Positions 1 to 7,371 of a stretch of 64,000 nucleotides of DNA are shown piece by piece. The stretch is taken from contig DAHXOT010000044.1 in the NCBI GenBank assembly GCA_027364735.1, forward strand, positions 1 to 64,000, in the 5' to 3' direction. A model generated the notes under the pieces. The model made no database searches, was not told where the DNA came from, and was given only the letters and a program-made list of their open reading frames with translations. The position numbers and the translations under genes were made by a program. Within the stretch, counting starts at the first letter, position 1, and every line of letters starts with the position of its first letter. This DNA is from Hydrotalea sp. (lineage in GTDB: Bacteria > Bacteroidota > Bacteroidia > Chitinophagales > Chitinophagaceae).

Positions 1-95
1 ATTAAGCTAAGAATAAATAATGCATCGCTGTTATATTGATAACAAGCATCTAATATTTTAGAAATAACATCTACCCGATTCTTTTTTTTATCCAT
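1..95 (-). CDS. Hypothetical protein, N-terminal part (runs off the window)
   Basis: An open frame starts with ATG at 95 and stays open for 31 codons to the window edge. It begins MDKKKNRVDVISKILDACYQ and has the heptad-like pattern of an alpha-helical soluble protein, with no signal peptide. It lies 60 bp downstream of the 126-residue gene that ends the nuo operon and reads the same way, so it could be the next gene of that transcript. I do not recognise the family. The fragment is short, so it could be a chance frame. Confidence 0.45.
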   Translation of the reverse strand, partial: MDKKKNRVDVISKILDACYQYNSDALFILSL

Positions 96-155
96 TGCTC
101 CGCAAATTATGTAGGAATTAATTGCGAAAACCTTTTTTGTAGAAAGATGAGAAAA

Positions 156-536
156 TTATTTTTGCTCATAATAAGGAATATCATCGCGAGAAATTGCCGT
201 TTTTTGTTGCCAAAATGCAGGTGTAACAATATGGCCATCTTCTGTTTGTAACATTCGCCCATAAATAGCATTAATGGCATTAAAGTTATAGTCGGTTACA
301 CCAATAATAAATTTTTCGGGTGCAGGCGATAATGGCAGTGGGGCAACTTCACCTTCGGCCAAAGGCTTTGCAGGAGCAGCTTTTGGTGTCGGTGCTACTG
401 CAACAATTACTTCGTATTTATTAAACTCTAATAATGTTTTTAAAAATTCTATTCTTTCTGCAGATACATTTTTTTCAACAATGGCACATCTAACACCATT
501 TAATTCTTCTACCGTATGATTTTGATTGATTGCCAT
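156..536 (-). CDS. Hypothetical protein linked to the complex I operon
   Basis: This 126-residue protein is the last clear gene of the nuo cluster and follows nuoN by only 34 bp, a gap made entirely of 7-bp repeat units. It has no signal peptide or membrane helix. A conserved-looking N-terminal segment (residues 1-45, ending in EVIVAV) and a C-terminal segment (about 75-126, FIIGVTDYNFNAINAIYGR) are joined by a Pro/Ala-rich linker (about 46-74). I know no function. Its position suggests a soluble accessory or assembly role for complex I, but that is inference from context only. Confidence 0.7.
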   Translation of the reverse strand: MAINQNHTVEELNGVRCAIVEKNVSAERIEFLKTLLEFNKYEVIVAVAPTPKAAPAKPLAEGEVAPLPLSPAPEKFIIGVTDYNFNAINAIYGRMLQTEDGHIVTPAFWQQKTAISRDDIPYYEQK

Positions 537-539
537 AAC

Positions 540-577
540 AAGTTATAAGTTGTAAGTATTAAGTAATAAGTTAGAAG
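540..577. repeat. Heptamer array, solo copy at the nuoN 3' end
   Basis: Five tandem 7-bp units fit AAGTnnT: AAGTTAT, AAGTTGT, AAGTATT, AAGTAAT, AAGTTAG. They fill the whole gap between the start codon of the 126-residue gene (536) and nuoN, and they include the nuoN stop codon (571-573). The stretch 547-571 is identical over 25 bp to 28317-28341 in front of the second four-helix-bundle gene. No inverted partner or enclosed gene is visible here. Confidence 0.85.
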
Positions 578-1995
578 CCGCTGCTTAATGAGAAAATATA
601 TTCGTAAATAAAACTGAACAAACCGGTTAGTACAATACCTGCAACACAAATTATCATTGCAATTTTTGGTAAAAACGGAATAGATAATTTTTCAATCGGC
701 GTTTCGTTTGCATCCATGAAAATTGCTTTCACCACACGTAAATAATAGTAGAAAGAAATAATTAAGTTTAATGCAGCAATAATAATCCAAATAATTAATC
801 CTTTGCTTCCGGCAATACCGGTTCCTGCCATCAACAAAAAATATTTACCAAAAAATCCGGCCGTTGGCGGAACACCAGCCAATGAAAATAAAGCGATGGT
901 TATTACCCAACTTAAAAAAGGATTTGTAGTATATAAGGCTTTATAATCAGCAATTGTTTCTTTACCGGTAACTGCACTTATAAAAGAAATAACTGCAAAT
1001 GCCGCAAGGTTCGAAAAAACATAAATTAAAATAAAATAAATAACCGAAGCCGTTCCTGCTTGCGAACTTCCCGATATACCAATTAAAATAAAACCAACTT
1101 GTGCAATGGAAGAAAAGGCAAGAAATCGTTTTAAATTATTTTGACGAATAGCAAATAAATTTCCAACAATAATGGTTGCTATCGAAAGAATAAACAACAT
1201 ATTATACCATGTTGTTGCCAATGGTTTAAATGCACCATATAAAACCGAAACAAATACAAACAACACAGCTCCTTTTGAAATTACGGAGAGATAAGATGTT
1301 ACAGCAACAGGTGCACCTTCGTACACATCGGCGGTCCATAAGTGAAAAGGAACAACAGAAATTTTAAATGCAAATCCTGCAAATAATAATATAAATGCTA
1401 ATAGCTGAATGGGTGTTCCGGTAAGGGTTTGAGGCAATTCGGAAAACAATAATGTTCCGGTTGCACCATATACCAACGAAATACCAAATAACAATAAACC
1501 GGATGAAAATGCCGATGAGATAATTAATTTAAAAGCAGCTTCGGATGATTGTTTTTTATCTAAATTAAAATTAACTACTGCGGCTAATGGAATGGTTGAC
1601 ATTTCGAGACCAATATAAAACAGTAATAAGTTTCCGCTCGATATCATTAAAAACATTCCCAATAATGTAGAGAGTAATAACATGTAAAACTCTGCAACAT
1701 GTTTATGGTTTTGTAGCCACGAATAAGATGATAACGAAATAATGAATATGCCCAGACTTAATATTCCTTTTTCAAAAGAAATCAGATTATTTGTTTTAAA
1801 CATTTCGTTAAACAAAACACCTTCCTGATTGCCAATAAAACTAAACACAACATTCAACAGCAATAAAATATTAATAAGCTTTAAAAGGGCTTCATTTTTC
1901 CAATCTTTGCTTCCAACTTTAATAAACAGCAAAATAAAAATGATAACCGTAATTACCAGTTCTTGTTTCATCAATATCAAAAAATCATTCAACAT
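571..1995 (-). CDS. nuoN: NADH-quinone oxidoreductase subunit N
   Basis: Membrane-arm subunit of respiratory complex I, one of the three antiporter-like proton-pumping subunits (family Proton_antipo_M). The 474 residues form about 14 hydrophobic helices. The discontinuous-helix region (GAPVAVTSYLSVISKGAVLFVF, near 230-250) and GVPPTAGFFGKYFLL near 375 are family hallmarks. It is the most distal nuo gene of the operon, 46 bp after nuoM. The stop codon lies inside a 7-bp repeat array, so the last residues (LSSGF) may have been altered when the array arrived. Assignment to NuoN rather than NuoM/L follows from gene order and length. Confidence 0.95.
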   Translation of the reverse strand: MLNDFLILMKQELVITVIIFILLFIKVGSKDWKNEALLKLINILLLLNVVFSFIGNQEGVLFNEMFKTNNLISFEKGILSLGIFIISLSSYSWLQNHKHVAEFYMLLLSTLLGMFLMISSGNLLLFYIGLEMSTIPLAAVVNFNLDKKQSSEAAFKLIISSAFSSGLLLFGISLVYGATGTLLFSELPQTLTGTPIQLLAFILLFAGFAFKISVVPFHLWTADVYEGAPVAVTSYLSVISKGAVLFVFVSVLYGAFKPLATTWYNMLFILSIATIIVGNLFAIRQNNLKRFLAFSSIAQVGFILIGISGSSQAGTASVIYFILIYVFSNLAAFAVISFISAVTGKETIADYKALYTTNPFLSWVITIALFSLAGVPPTAGFFGKYFLLMAGTGIAGSKGLIIWIIIAALNLIISFYYYLRVVKAIFMDANETPIEKLSIPFLPKIAMIICVAGIVLTGLFSFIYEYIFSLSSGF

Positions 1996-2041
1996 ACATT
2001 GTTTTTATAATTGAATATTCAATTCCAATAATCTAACTACT

Positions 2042-3532
2042 TTATTTAAGAATCATCAATACTTTATTCATAATAGTATTTGTTCCCGAACCAATTAAAT
2101 CGTTTAACCAAAATGGTGCAATACCAATAACAACAATAGCGATGATTAATAATGCAGCAGCAAATTTTTCATTCCATCTTGCATCGGTTAATTGATTGTA
2201 TTGTTCATTTGTAACAGGCCCCATTATTGCTTGTCCTGCAGCTCTTAAAATATATACTGCCGTAACTACAATAGAAGCACAAGCTAAAATGGTAGCCACC
2301 CGATACATAGTATCGGCATTTTGCCAAGAGCCCATAAATACCGTCATTTCTGCAACAAATCCGCTAAAGCCCGGTAAACCTAAAGAGGTTAAACCGGCAA
2401 TCATAAATACAGTTGAAATAAAAGGCATTACTTTTAACATGCCTCCTAATTGATCTACCATTCTTGTATGTGCTCTGCTGTATATCATTCCAATGGCAGC
2501 GAAGAAAAGGGCAGTCATTAATCCGTGCGATACCATTTGCATTACAGCACCATTAATAGATGTTCTTGTTAGCATGCCTATTCCAAACAAAACAAAACCG
2601 GTATGACTAACTGATGAATATGCATTGATATATTTTAAATCTTTCTGCATCATGGTAGCGAATGCGCCATAAATAATTCCGATAGTGGATAATAAAATGA
2701 TGATCCATTGATACTCGTGTGCAGCATCGGGCATTAAATAAGTAGCCACACGCAAACATCCGTACCCACCTAATTTCATAGATATTCCGGCTAAAAACAT
2801 GGATGCTGCCGTTGGTGCTGAAGAATGCCCATCGGGCACCCAAGTATGAAATGGAAATAATGCTGTAAAAATTCCGAAACCAATAAATAAGAATGGAAAA
2901 AATATTTTTTGCGTTAATAAAGGAATATTGGCTTGTGCAATAGCCAATAAATCGAATGATTGATTATTGGAAAATGTGTAATAATACACACCGGCAAGAC
3001 CAACAAAAATTAATGCAGAACCACCCATTAACATTAATGCCAACTTCATGGCACTGTATTCCTTTTTACCACTACCCCAAATACCAATTAATAAAAATTT
3101 AGGAATTACGGCAACTTCTAAAAAGAAGAACATGGTAAATAAATCGAGCGAAATAAAAAACCCATACGCACCTAAGCTTAAGAAAATAAGCAGAAAGAAA
3201 AATTCTTTACTTAATGTTTCTTGTGCCCACGATACCAACACACCAGCAACAACCACCAAAGAAGTTAATAAAATCATGGCTACAGAAATACCATCAACCC
3301 CAACATGATAATGAATATTTAAACTATCGAACCAATTATAATCGTATTGAAACAACATTGGTGCAGTGTTGCTGGCTCTTTCTTTCAGGTATTGAAATAA
3401 CAGATTAAATACCAAAGCCAATTGCAATAACGAACCTGCCAATGCAACTGTACGCACTTGCTTTAATCCTTTTACAAACAATATTATTATTGCTGTTATT
3501 AAAGGTAAGATGATAAGAAACGATAAATTCAT
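2042..3532 (-). CDS. nuoM: NADH-quinone oxidoreductase subunit M
   Basis: Second antiporter-like proton-pumping subunit of complex I, 496 residues, polytopic. Family motifs are visible: HYHVGVDGISVAMILLTSL near residue 75, FHTWVPDGHSSAPTAASMFL near 225 (the conserved HxW..D.H loop), and the LGLPGFSGFVAE segment near 390. The gene follows a four-helix-bundle gene rather than nuoL directly. The 3 bp before its ATG abut a 7-bp repeat array at 3536-3570, so its translation start region consists of that repeat. Confidence 0.96.
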   Translation of the reverse strand: MNLSFLIILPLITAIIILFVKGLKQVRTVALAGSLLQLALVFNLLFQYLKERASNTAPMLFQYDYNWFDSLNIHYHVGVDGISVAMILLTSLVVVAGVLVSWAQETLSKEFFFLLIFLSLGAYGFFISLDLFTMFFFLEVAVIPKFLLIGIWGSGKKEYSAMKLALMLMGGSALIFVGLAGVYYYTFSNNQSFDLLAIAQANIPLLTQKIFFPFLFIGFGIFTALFPFHTWVPDGHSSAPTAASMFLAGISMKLGGYGCLRVATYLMPDAAHEYQWIIILLSTIGIIYGAFATMMQKDLKYINAYSSVSHTGFVLFGIGMLTRTSINGAVMQMVSHGLMTALFFAAIGMIYSRAHTRMVDQLGGMLKVMPFISTVFMIAGLTSLGLPGFSGFVAEMTVFMGSWQNADTMYRVATILACASIVVTAVYILRAAGQAIMGPVTNEQYNQLTDARWNEKFAAALLIIAIVVIGIAPFWLNDLIGSGTNTIMNKVLMILK

Positions 3533-3535
3533 TTT

Positions 3536-3570
3536 ATGAGTTATAAGTTATGGGTTATGAATTATGAGTT
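3536..3570. repeat. Heptamer array, nuoM side of the first S23-type cassette
   Basis: Five tandem units of ATRAGTT type (ATGAGTT, ATAAGTT, ATGGGTT, ATGAATT, ATGAGTT), the same 7-bp family as AAGTnnT in another phase. The array ends 3 bp before the nuoM ATG and contains the stop codon of the four-helix-bundle gene (3555-3557). It is inverted relative to the array at 3930-3964: both ends carry the same 7-bp ATGGGTT unit, in opposite orientation. Confidence 0.85.
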
Positions 3571-3920
3571 TGTTTTGAAGTAAGAATAGCACTTCTCAAC
3601 ATTTTTAATAATCCATTTCCTTCGTTAAATAATTTTTCAAATTTTTCTACAGTTAAATAATTTGTTGCTTTTAATAATTCAAGCCAATAAATTGTTTCGT
3701 CACATTCTTTCTGAGCTATTGCCAACTTGTGAATAAAATCAGCTTTGCTTTCTGCATTTTGAGCTTCTTTTATTAAAGCACCTACTGCTGTTCCACTTCT
3801 CAAAAGCTGTTTACTCATCACATATTCTTTCTTGTCTTCAGCCAGATATTTATAAACATTAATGACAGAAATTGCAAACTCAAAACTCTTATCTACCAAT
3901 ATTCCTTTTTTCATAGTCAT
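3555..3920 (-). CDS. Four-helix-bundle protein (S23 / 23S rRNA IVS-type family), copy 1
   Basis: A small helical protein of the S23 (TIGR02436-like) family, which forms oligomeric four-helix bundles. Known relatives are encoded in intervening sequences of some 23S rRNAs and, as Avd, beside diversity-generating reverse transcriptases; most have no known role. Family features here are the SKQLLRSGTAVGALIKEAQNA core and DFIHKLAIAQKECDETIYWLELL. I start at ATG 3920 (MTMKKGILVDKSF, 121 residues) because the longer frame to 3953 begins inside the repeat array. The C-terminal tail and stop codon are encoded by the downstream array. The gene interrupts nuoL-nuoM but keeps operon direction. No reverse transcriptase or rRNA is nearby. 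Confidence 0.85.
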   Translation of the reverse strand: MTMKKGILVDKSFEFAISVINVYKYLAEDKKEYVMSKQLLRSGTAVGALIKEAQNAESKADFIHKLAIAQKECDETIYWLELLKATNYLTVEKFEKLFNEGNGLLKMLRSAILTSKQTHNS

Positions 3921-3929
3921 AAGGTTTTT

Positions 3930-3964
3930 AACCCATAACTCATCATTTATCATTCATCACTCTT
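3930..3964. repeat. Heptamer array, nuoL side of the first S23-type cassette (inverted)
   Basis: Units AACCCAT, AACTCAT, CATTTAT, CATTCAT and a partial CACTCTT read as the reverse complement of the array at 3536-3570. The array abuts the nuoL stop codon (3966-3968) and is the 5' leader of the four-helix-bundle gene. The two outer units (CATTCAT, CACTCTT) are the most degraded. Confidence 0.75.
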
Positions 3965-3965
3965 G

Positions 3966-5897
3966 TCACTTCCACACATAAATAAACAACACAGCCAACG
4001 CAACTATTCCACCAAAAAAATACAACGCATAATTTTGTACTTTACCCGATTGTACTCCTTTAATTAATTCAGAAATTTTTGCAGTAATGGTTGCTAATAA
4101 ATTCATACAACCATCCACAATATTTTTATCAATCCATGCTGCCGGTCTTCCAATTAAATTAAAAACTATTTTTTTGGTAATGAATAAATACAATTCATCA
4201 ATATAAAATTTTCTATACGCCGACCTGTACAATCCACCGAAAGTATTTGCAACAGCATCTGGTTTTGCATTTGCATTTTTATATAAAACAGTGGCCAACA
4301 AAATTCCCAACACACCAAATAAAACAGGAGCAGCAGAGAAGGCATAATTAATATGTGTTTCTAATGCAGCACCATCGGTTGTTACAAAATGCGAGAAAGG
4401 AATGAAACCTGCAACAGCAGCCATGATTCCTAAAATTATTAATGGCAATTTCATAGACCAAGTTCCTTCGCCATGATGATGACTATGTACATGAGCTTCT
4501 TTGCTCCAGAAAATTGAATAATATAATCGGAACATATAAAAAGCGGTTAGTCCGGATGTAAATAATGCCACACCGTACACCAATTTGTTGGCGTTAAATG
4601 CGGCCAATAAAATTTCTTCTTTACTAAAAAATCCTGCAAATGGCGGAATGCCTGCAATAGCTAAACAAGCAATTAAAAATGAAAAATGTGTGATGGGCAT
4701 TAGCTTTCTTAACCCACCCATATCTTTCATATCGTTGCTATGAACCAAATGAATAACAGCACCTGCACCAAGAAATAACAACGATTTAAAAAATGCATGT
4801 GTAAATAAATGGAACATAGAGCCCATATAACCCAAACCTTCTTCGCCACCTTGTTTTGCAACACCCAATGCAAACATCATATACCCAATTTGGCTCATGG
4901 TTGAATAGGCTAATACTCTTTTAATATCGGTTTGTGTGCAGGCAATAATAGCTGCAATAAATGCAGAAGCCAATCCAACATACGTTACAATTTGCAATGC
5001 AAATTCATCAACAGAAAATATGGGAAATAATCTTGCAACTAAATACACACCGGCAACCACCATGGTGGCAGCATGTATTAATGCAGAAACAGGTGTTGGA
5101 CCTTCCATAGCATCGGGCAACCAAATATGCAAAGGAAACATAGCAGACTTTCCGGCACCACCAATAAATACCAGTGTTAAACCCCAAGTTAAAACAGATG
5201 CTCCTACAAATGTTGCGGAGGAAATGCCTAAAAAATAGGTAGACTGTGTATCGGTTAATCTTGTAATTAATGTTTCAAAGTCTAATGTTTGTGCGTAGAA
5301 TGATAAAATTAAAATACCAATCAAAAATCCTAAATCGGCAAAACGTGTAACAATGAATGCTTTTTTAGAAGCCGCTACAGCCGATGGTTTATCGTAATAA
5401 TATCCAATTAATAAATAAGATGAAACACCAACCAATTCCCAGAACATGTATATCTGAAAGATATTGGTTGAAATAACTAATCCCAACATTGAAAAAGTAA
5501 ATAAAGAAAGAAATGCATAATAAGTTGCAAATCGTTCTTCACCTTTCATATATCCTAAACTAAAAATATGCACCATTAAAGAAACAAAGCTTACCACCAC
5601 CAACATCATTACAGAAATGGGATCGAGAATAATTCCCAGATCAATAGAAACGTTTGGTGAAAATTGTAACCATGTATATTGTAATGCAATTATTTTTTGA
5701 TATACCCCATTTACTTTTCCATCAATAAAAAAATAATAGTAGGCTGTTTGTAATGATAATAAAGCGGTTATTAACAAAGCCGTTACACCTATTACTCCGG
5801 AAAATGATTTAAAATATTTTCTGCCAAATAAACCAAGTATCACAAAAGTTGCTAAAGGCAACAATGGAATTAATGCTATGTAAGAATAATGATTCAT
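3966..5897 (-). CDS. nuoL: NADH-quinone oxidoreductase subunit L
   Basis: Largest antiporter-like subunit of complex I, 643 residues, with the extra C-terminal helices that carry the long lateral helix. Motifs include FWELVGVSSYLLIGYYY near 130, FPLHIWLPDAMEGPTPVSAL near 255-275 and GIPPFAGFFSKEEIL near 425. A His-rich loop (AHVHSHHHGEG) near 470 is common in this subunit. The 58-bp gap to nuoK holds a GC-richer hairpin. The gap to nuoM has been widened by a four-helix-bundle gene with its repeats. Confidence 0.97.
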   Translation of the reverse strand: MNHYSYIALIPLLPLATFVILGLFGRKYFKSFSGVIGVTALLITALLSLQTAYYYFFIDGKVNGVYQKIIALQYTWLQFSPNVSIDLGIILDPISVMMLVVVSFVSLMVHIFSLGYMKGEERFATYYAFLSLFTFSMLGLVISTNIFQIYMFWELVGVSSYLLIGYYYDKPSAVAASKKAFIVTRFADLGFLIGILILSFYAQTLDFETLITRLTDTQSTYFLGISSATFVGASVLTWGLTLVFIGGAGKSAMFPLHIWLPDAMEGPTPVSALIHAATMVVAGVYLVARLFPIFSVDEFALQIVTYVGLASAFIAAIIACTQTDIKRVLAYSTMSQIGYMMFALGVAKQGGEEGLGYMGSMFHLFTHAFFKSLLFLGAGAVIHLVHSNDMKDMGGLRKLMPITHFSFLIACLAIAGIPPFAGFFSKEEILLAAFNANKLVYGVALFTSGLTAFYMFRLYYSIFWSKEAHVHSHHHGEGTWSMKLPLIILGIMAAVAGFIPFSHFVTTDGAALETHINYAFSAAPVLFGVLGILLATVLYKNANAKPDAVANTFGGLYRSAYRKFYIDELYLFITKKIVFNLIGRPAAWIDKNIVDGCMNLLATITAKISELIKGVQSGKVQNYALYFFGGIVALAVLFIYVWK

Positions 5898-5914
5898 TTT
5901 ATATGTTTAATACA

Positions 5915-5953
5915 CTCCTTGAAATTTCCTCTTTCGGAGGAATTTGGGGAGGC
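5915..5953. repeat. Short palindromic intergenic element between nuoK and nuoL
   Basis: The arms at 5922-5931 and 5937-5945 form a 9-bp stem with one bulged base around a 5-nt loop (TTTCG), and the segment is richer in C and G than its surroundings. Purine/pyrimidine blocks of the CCTCC/GGAGG kind also occur at the argF-argB junction (30999-31105), so it may belong to a dispersed palindromic repeat. It has no run of T, so it does not look like a terminator. Confidence 0.4.
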
Positions 5954-5955
5954 TT

Positions 5956-6270
5956 TTAATATTTTAATTCTCCTGCATCTTCTACATCAATAGAATGATG
6001 GCTTCTGTATAAATTAATTATAATAGCTATTGCAACAGCAGCTTCTGCGGCAGCAATGGTAATAATAAATATGCTGAAAAATATTCCATCTAATTTTTCA
6101 GGATATAGATACTTATTAAATGCTATAAAATTGATATTTACACTATTAAGAATTAATTCAATTGCCATTAACATGGTAATCATATTACGCCGAGTAAACA
6201 ACCCATACATGCCAATAAAAAATAAAGCTGTACTTACAAATAGAATATGTGTTATAGGTACTTCATTCAT
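5956..6270 (-). CDS. nuoK: NADH-quinone oxidoreductase subunit K
   Basis: Small membrane-arm subunit (104 residues, three helices) homologous to MrpC/Nad4L. The conserved acidic residues of the proton path are visible in MLMAIELILNSVNINFIAF (helix 2) and TIAAAEAAVAIAIIINLYR (helix 3). It is placed 1 bp from nuoJ, the usual nuoJ-nuoK coupling, and its length is normal for the family. Confidence 0.96.
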   Translation of the reverse strand: MNEVPITHILFVSTALFFIGMYGLFTRRNMITMLMAIELILNSVNINFIAFNKYLYPEKLDGIFFSIFIITIAAAEAAVAIAIIINLYRSHHSIDVEDAGELKY

Positions 6271-6271
6271 T

Positions 6272-6784
6272 TTATTCGGGTTTAGATTTTATTGCAATTA
6301 CAATACAACCAATCATTGCTGCCAATAATAACATACTTATTGCTTCAAAAGGCAAAACAAATCCATGTTCTGTTGTACTTAACATTTGAGTACCTATTTC
6401 AGAAACATTGGCATTTACAACAGTGGTAGTATTGGGATGAAATTCGTTTAAACTTATTACCCGATAAATAAAAGCCAACCCTGCTAATACAGATAGTATA
6501 GAAAAAACCTTTCTGCCGGTAATAGCTTTGGGCATTTGTTCGCCTGCTTTTTGGGTAAGAAATATAGAAAATATAATTAACACAACTATCCCTCCTACAT
6601 ACACAATTATCTGAACTGCTGCAATAAAATTCATATCCATCCAAAAATATAATCCGGCAATGCCTACTAAAGAAAATAATAACCAGATAGAGGAGCGAAA
6701 AATTTTTCGGGTGGTAACCGATAAAATTCCTGTCAACAAAATAAATGTTGAGATACAATAAAATATAATAGCTGATGCACTCAT
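6272..6784 (-). CDS. nuoJ: NADH-quinone oxidoreductase subunit J
   Basis: Membrane-arm subunit of complex I (170 residues, five predicted helices). It has the family segment FIAAVQIIVYVGGIVVLIIF near 55-75, which contains the pi-bulge helix that changes shape during turnover. It overlaps nuoI by 4 bp (start within the end of nuoI) and is followed by nuoK after 1 bp, showing tight translational coupling. Confidence 0.95.
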   Translation of the reverse strand: MSASAIIFYCISTFILLTGILSVTTRKIFRSSIWLLFSLVGIAGLYFWMDMNFIAAVQIIVYVGGIVVLIIFSIFLTQKAGEQMPKAITGRKVFSILSVLAGLAFIYRVISLNEFHPNTTTVVNANVSEIGTQMLSTTEHGFVLPFEAISMLLLAAMIGCIVIAIKSKPE

Positions 6785-7260
6785 TCTTCTATGCCCTCCC
6801 TAATTTTTGATCCGGGTTTATTTAACCGTTTAATTAAATGATTTCTATTAAATACACTATGCTCAAAAGTATTAGCCATTTTTATAGCATCGGTTGGACA
6901 AGCCTCTACACATAAGCCACACATGGTACACAATTCTAAATGATAAATATGCTGATCAATTGCCTTTTTCTTTTTTCCTTCCGGTGTAATATCAAATTTG
7001 CTGATGATTTTGATAGAGCCATTAGGACAAGCAATTTCGCAAGAAGAACAACCGGTACAAGTATGCTCATTATTAGCATCATGCGGCATAATAACTTCGC
7101 CTCTAAATCTTTCGGCTAATTGTAAATTTTTTCTGTTTTCGGGGTATTCTTCGGTTAATATTTCTTTATGATGCGTAAAATAATAACCGGTAAGTTTCAT
7201 ACCGGTAAGCAACGATTTTGTTGCTTTATAAATATCCAAAAAATATTCTTTTAAAAACAT
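6781..7260 (-). CDS. nuoI: NADH-quinone oxidoreductase subunit I (two 4Fe-4S clusters)
   Basis: Peripheral iron-sulfur subunit that carries clusters N6a and N6b toward N2. Two complete ferredoxin motifs are visible: CTGCSSCEIACP and CTMCGLCVEACP, each C-x2-C-x2-C-x3-CP. Length 159 is typical. An intact NuoI matters here because the NADH-oxidising module (NuoEFG) is missing from the operon: electrons could enter directly at NuoI from ferredoxin or another donor. The next gene, nuoH, is 111 bp upstream, across a dispersed repeat. Confidence 0.96.
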   Translation of the reverse strand: MFLKEYFLDIYKATKSLLTGMKLTGYYFTHHKEILTEEYPENRKNLQLAERFRGEVIMPHDANNEHTCTGCSSCEIACPNGSIKIISKFDITPEGKKKKAIDQHIYHLELCTMCGLCVEACPTDAIKMANTFEHSVFNRNHLIKRLNKPGSKIREGIEE

Positions 7261-7284
7261 CGTATTATATTAATCAAGTTTTTA

Positions 7285-7334
7285 TGTTACCAACATTATT
7301 TTACCATCATCACTGTTGCGTTGCACACTTGTAC
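7285..7334 (-). repeat. Dispersed intergenic element, copy between nuoI and nuoH
   Basis: Read on the minus strand, the segment starts GTACAAGTGTGC, continues ACGCAAC...GATGA and ends near GTTGGTAACA. The same order of blocks appears on the plus strand at 29915-29965 between argD and argF' (GTACAAGTGTGC, then GACGCAAG...GATGA, then GTTGGAAACA). Both copies lie in an intra-operon gap in the direction of transcription. No known element was recognised. Confidence 0.6.
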
Positions 7335-7371
7335 CCTATATCGCTAATCAACACTAAACAAATTCATCTTA

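Noticed and set aside
3555-3953. Diversity-generating retroelement or rRNA intervening sequence because of the Avd/S23-type protein
   Set aside because: No reverse transcriptase, template/variable repeat or 23S rRNA is present near either copy.
3536-3964. Reading the heptamer arrays as a CRISPR or a simple microsatellite
   Set aside because: There are no unique spacers of constant length and no cas genes. The arrays are paired, inverted and tied to a gene family, unlike a plain microsatellite.
5915-5953. Transcription terminator inside the nuo operon
   Set aside because: The hairpin has no T run on the coding strand and would cut nuoL-M-N from the operon.
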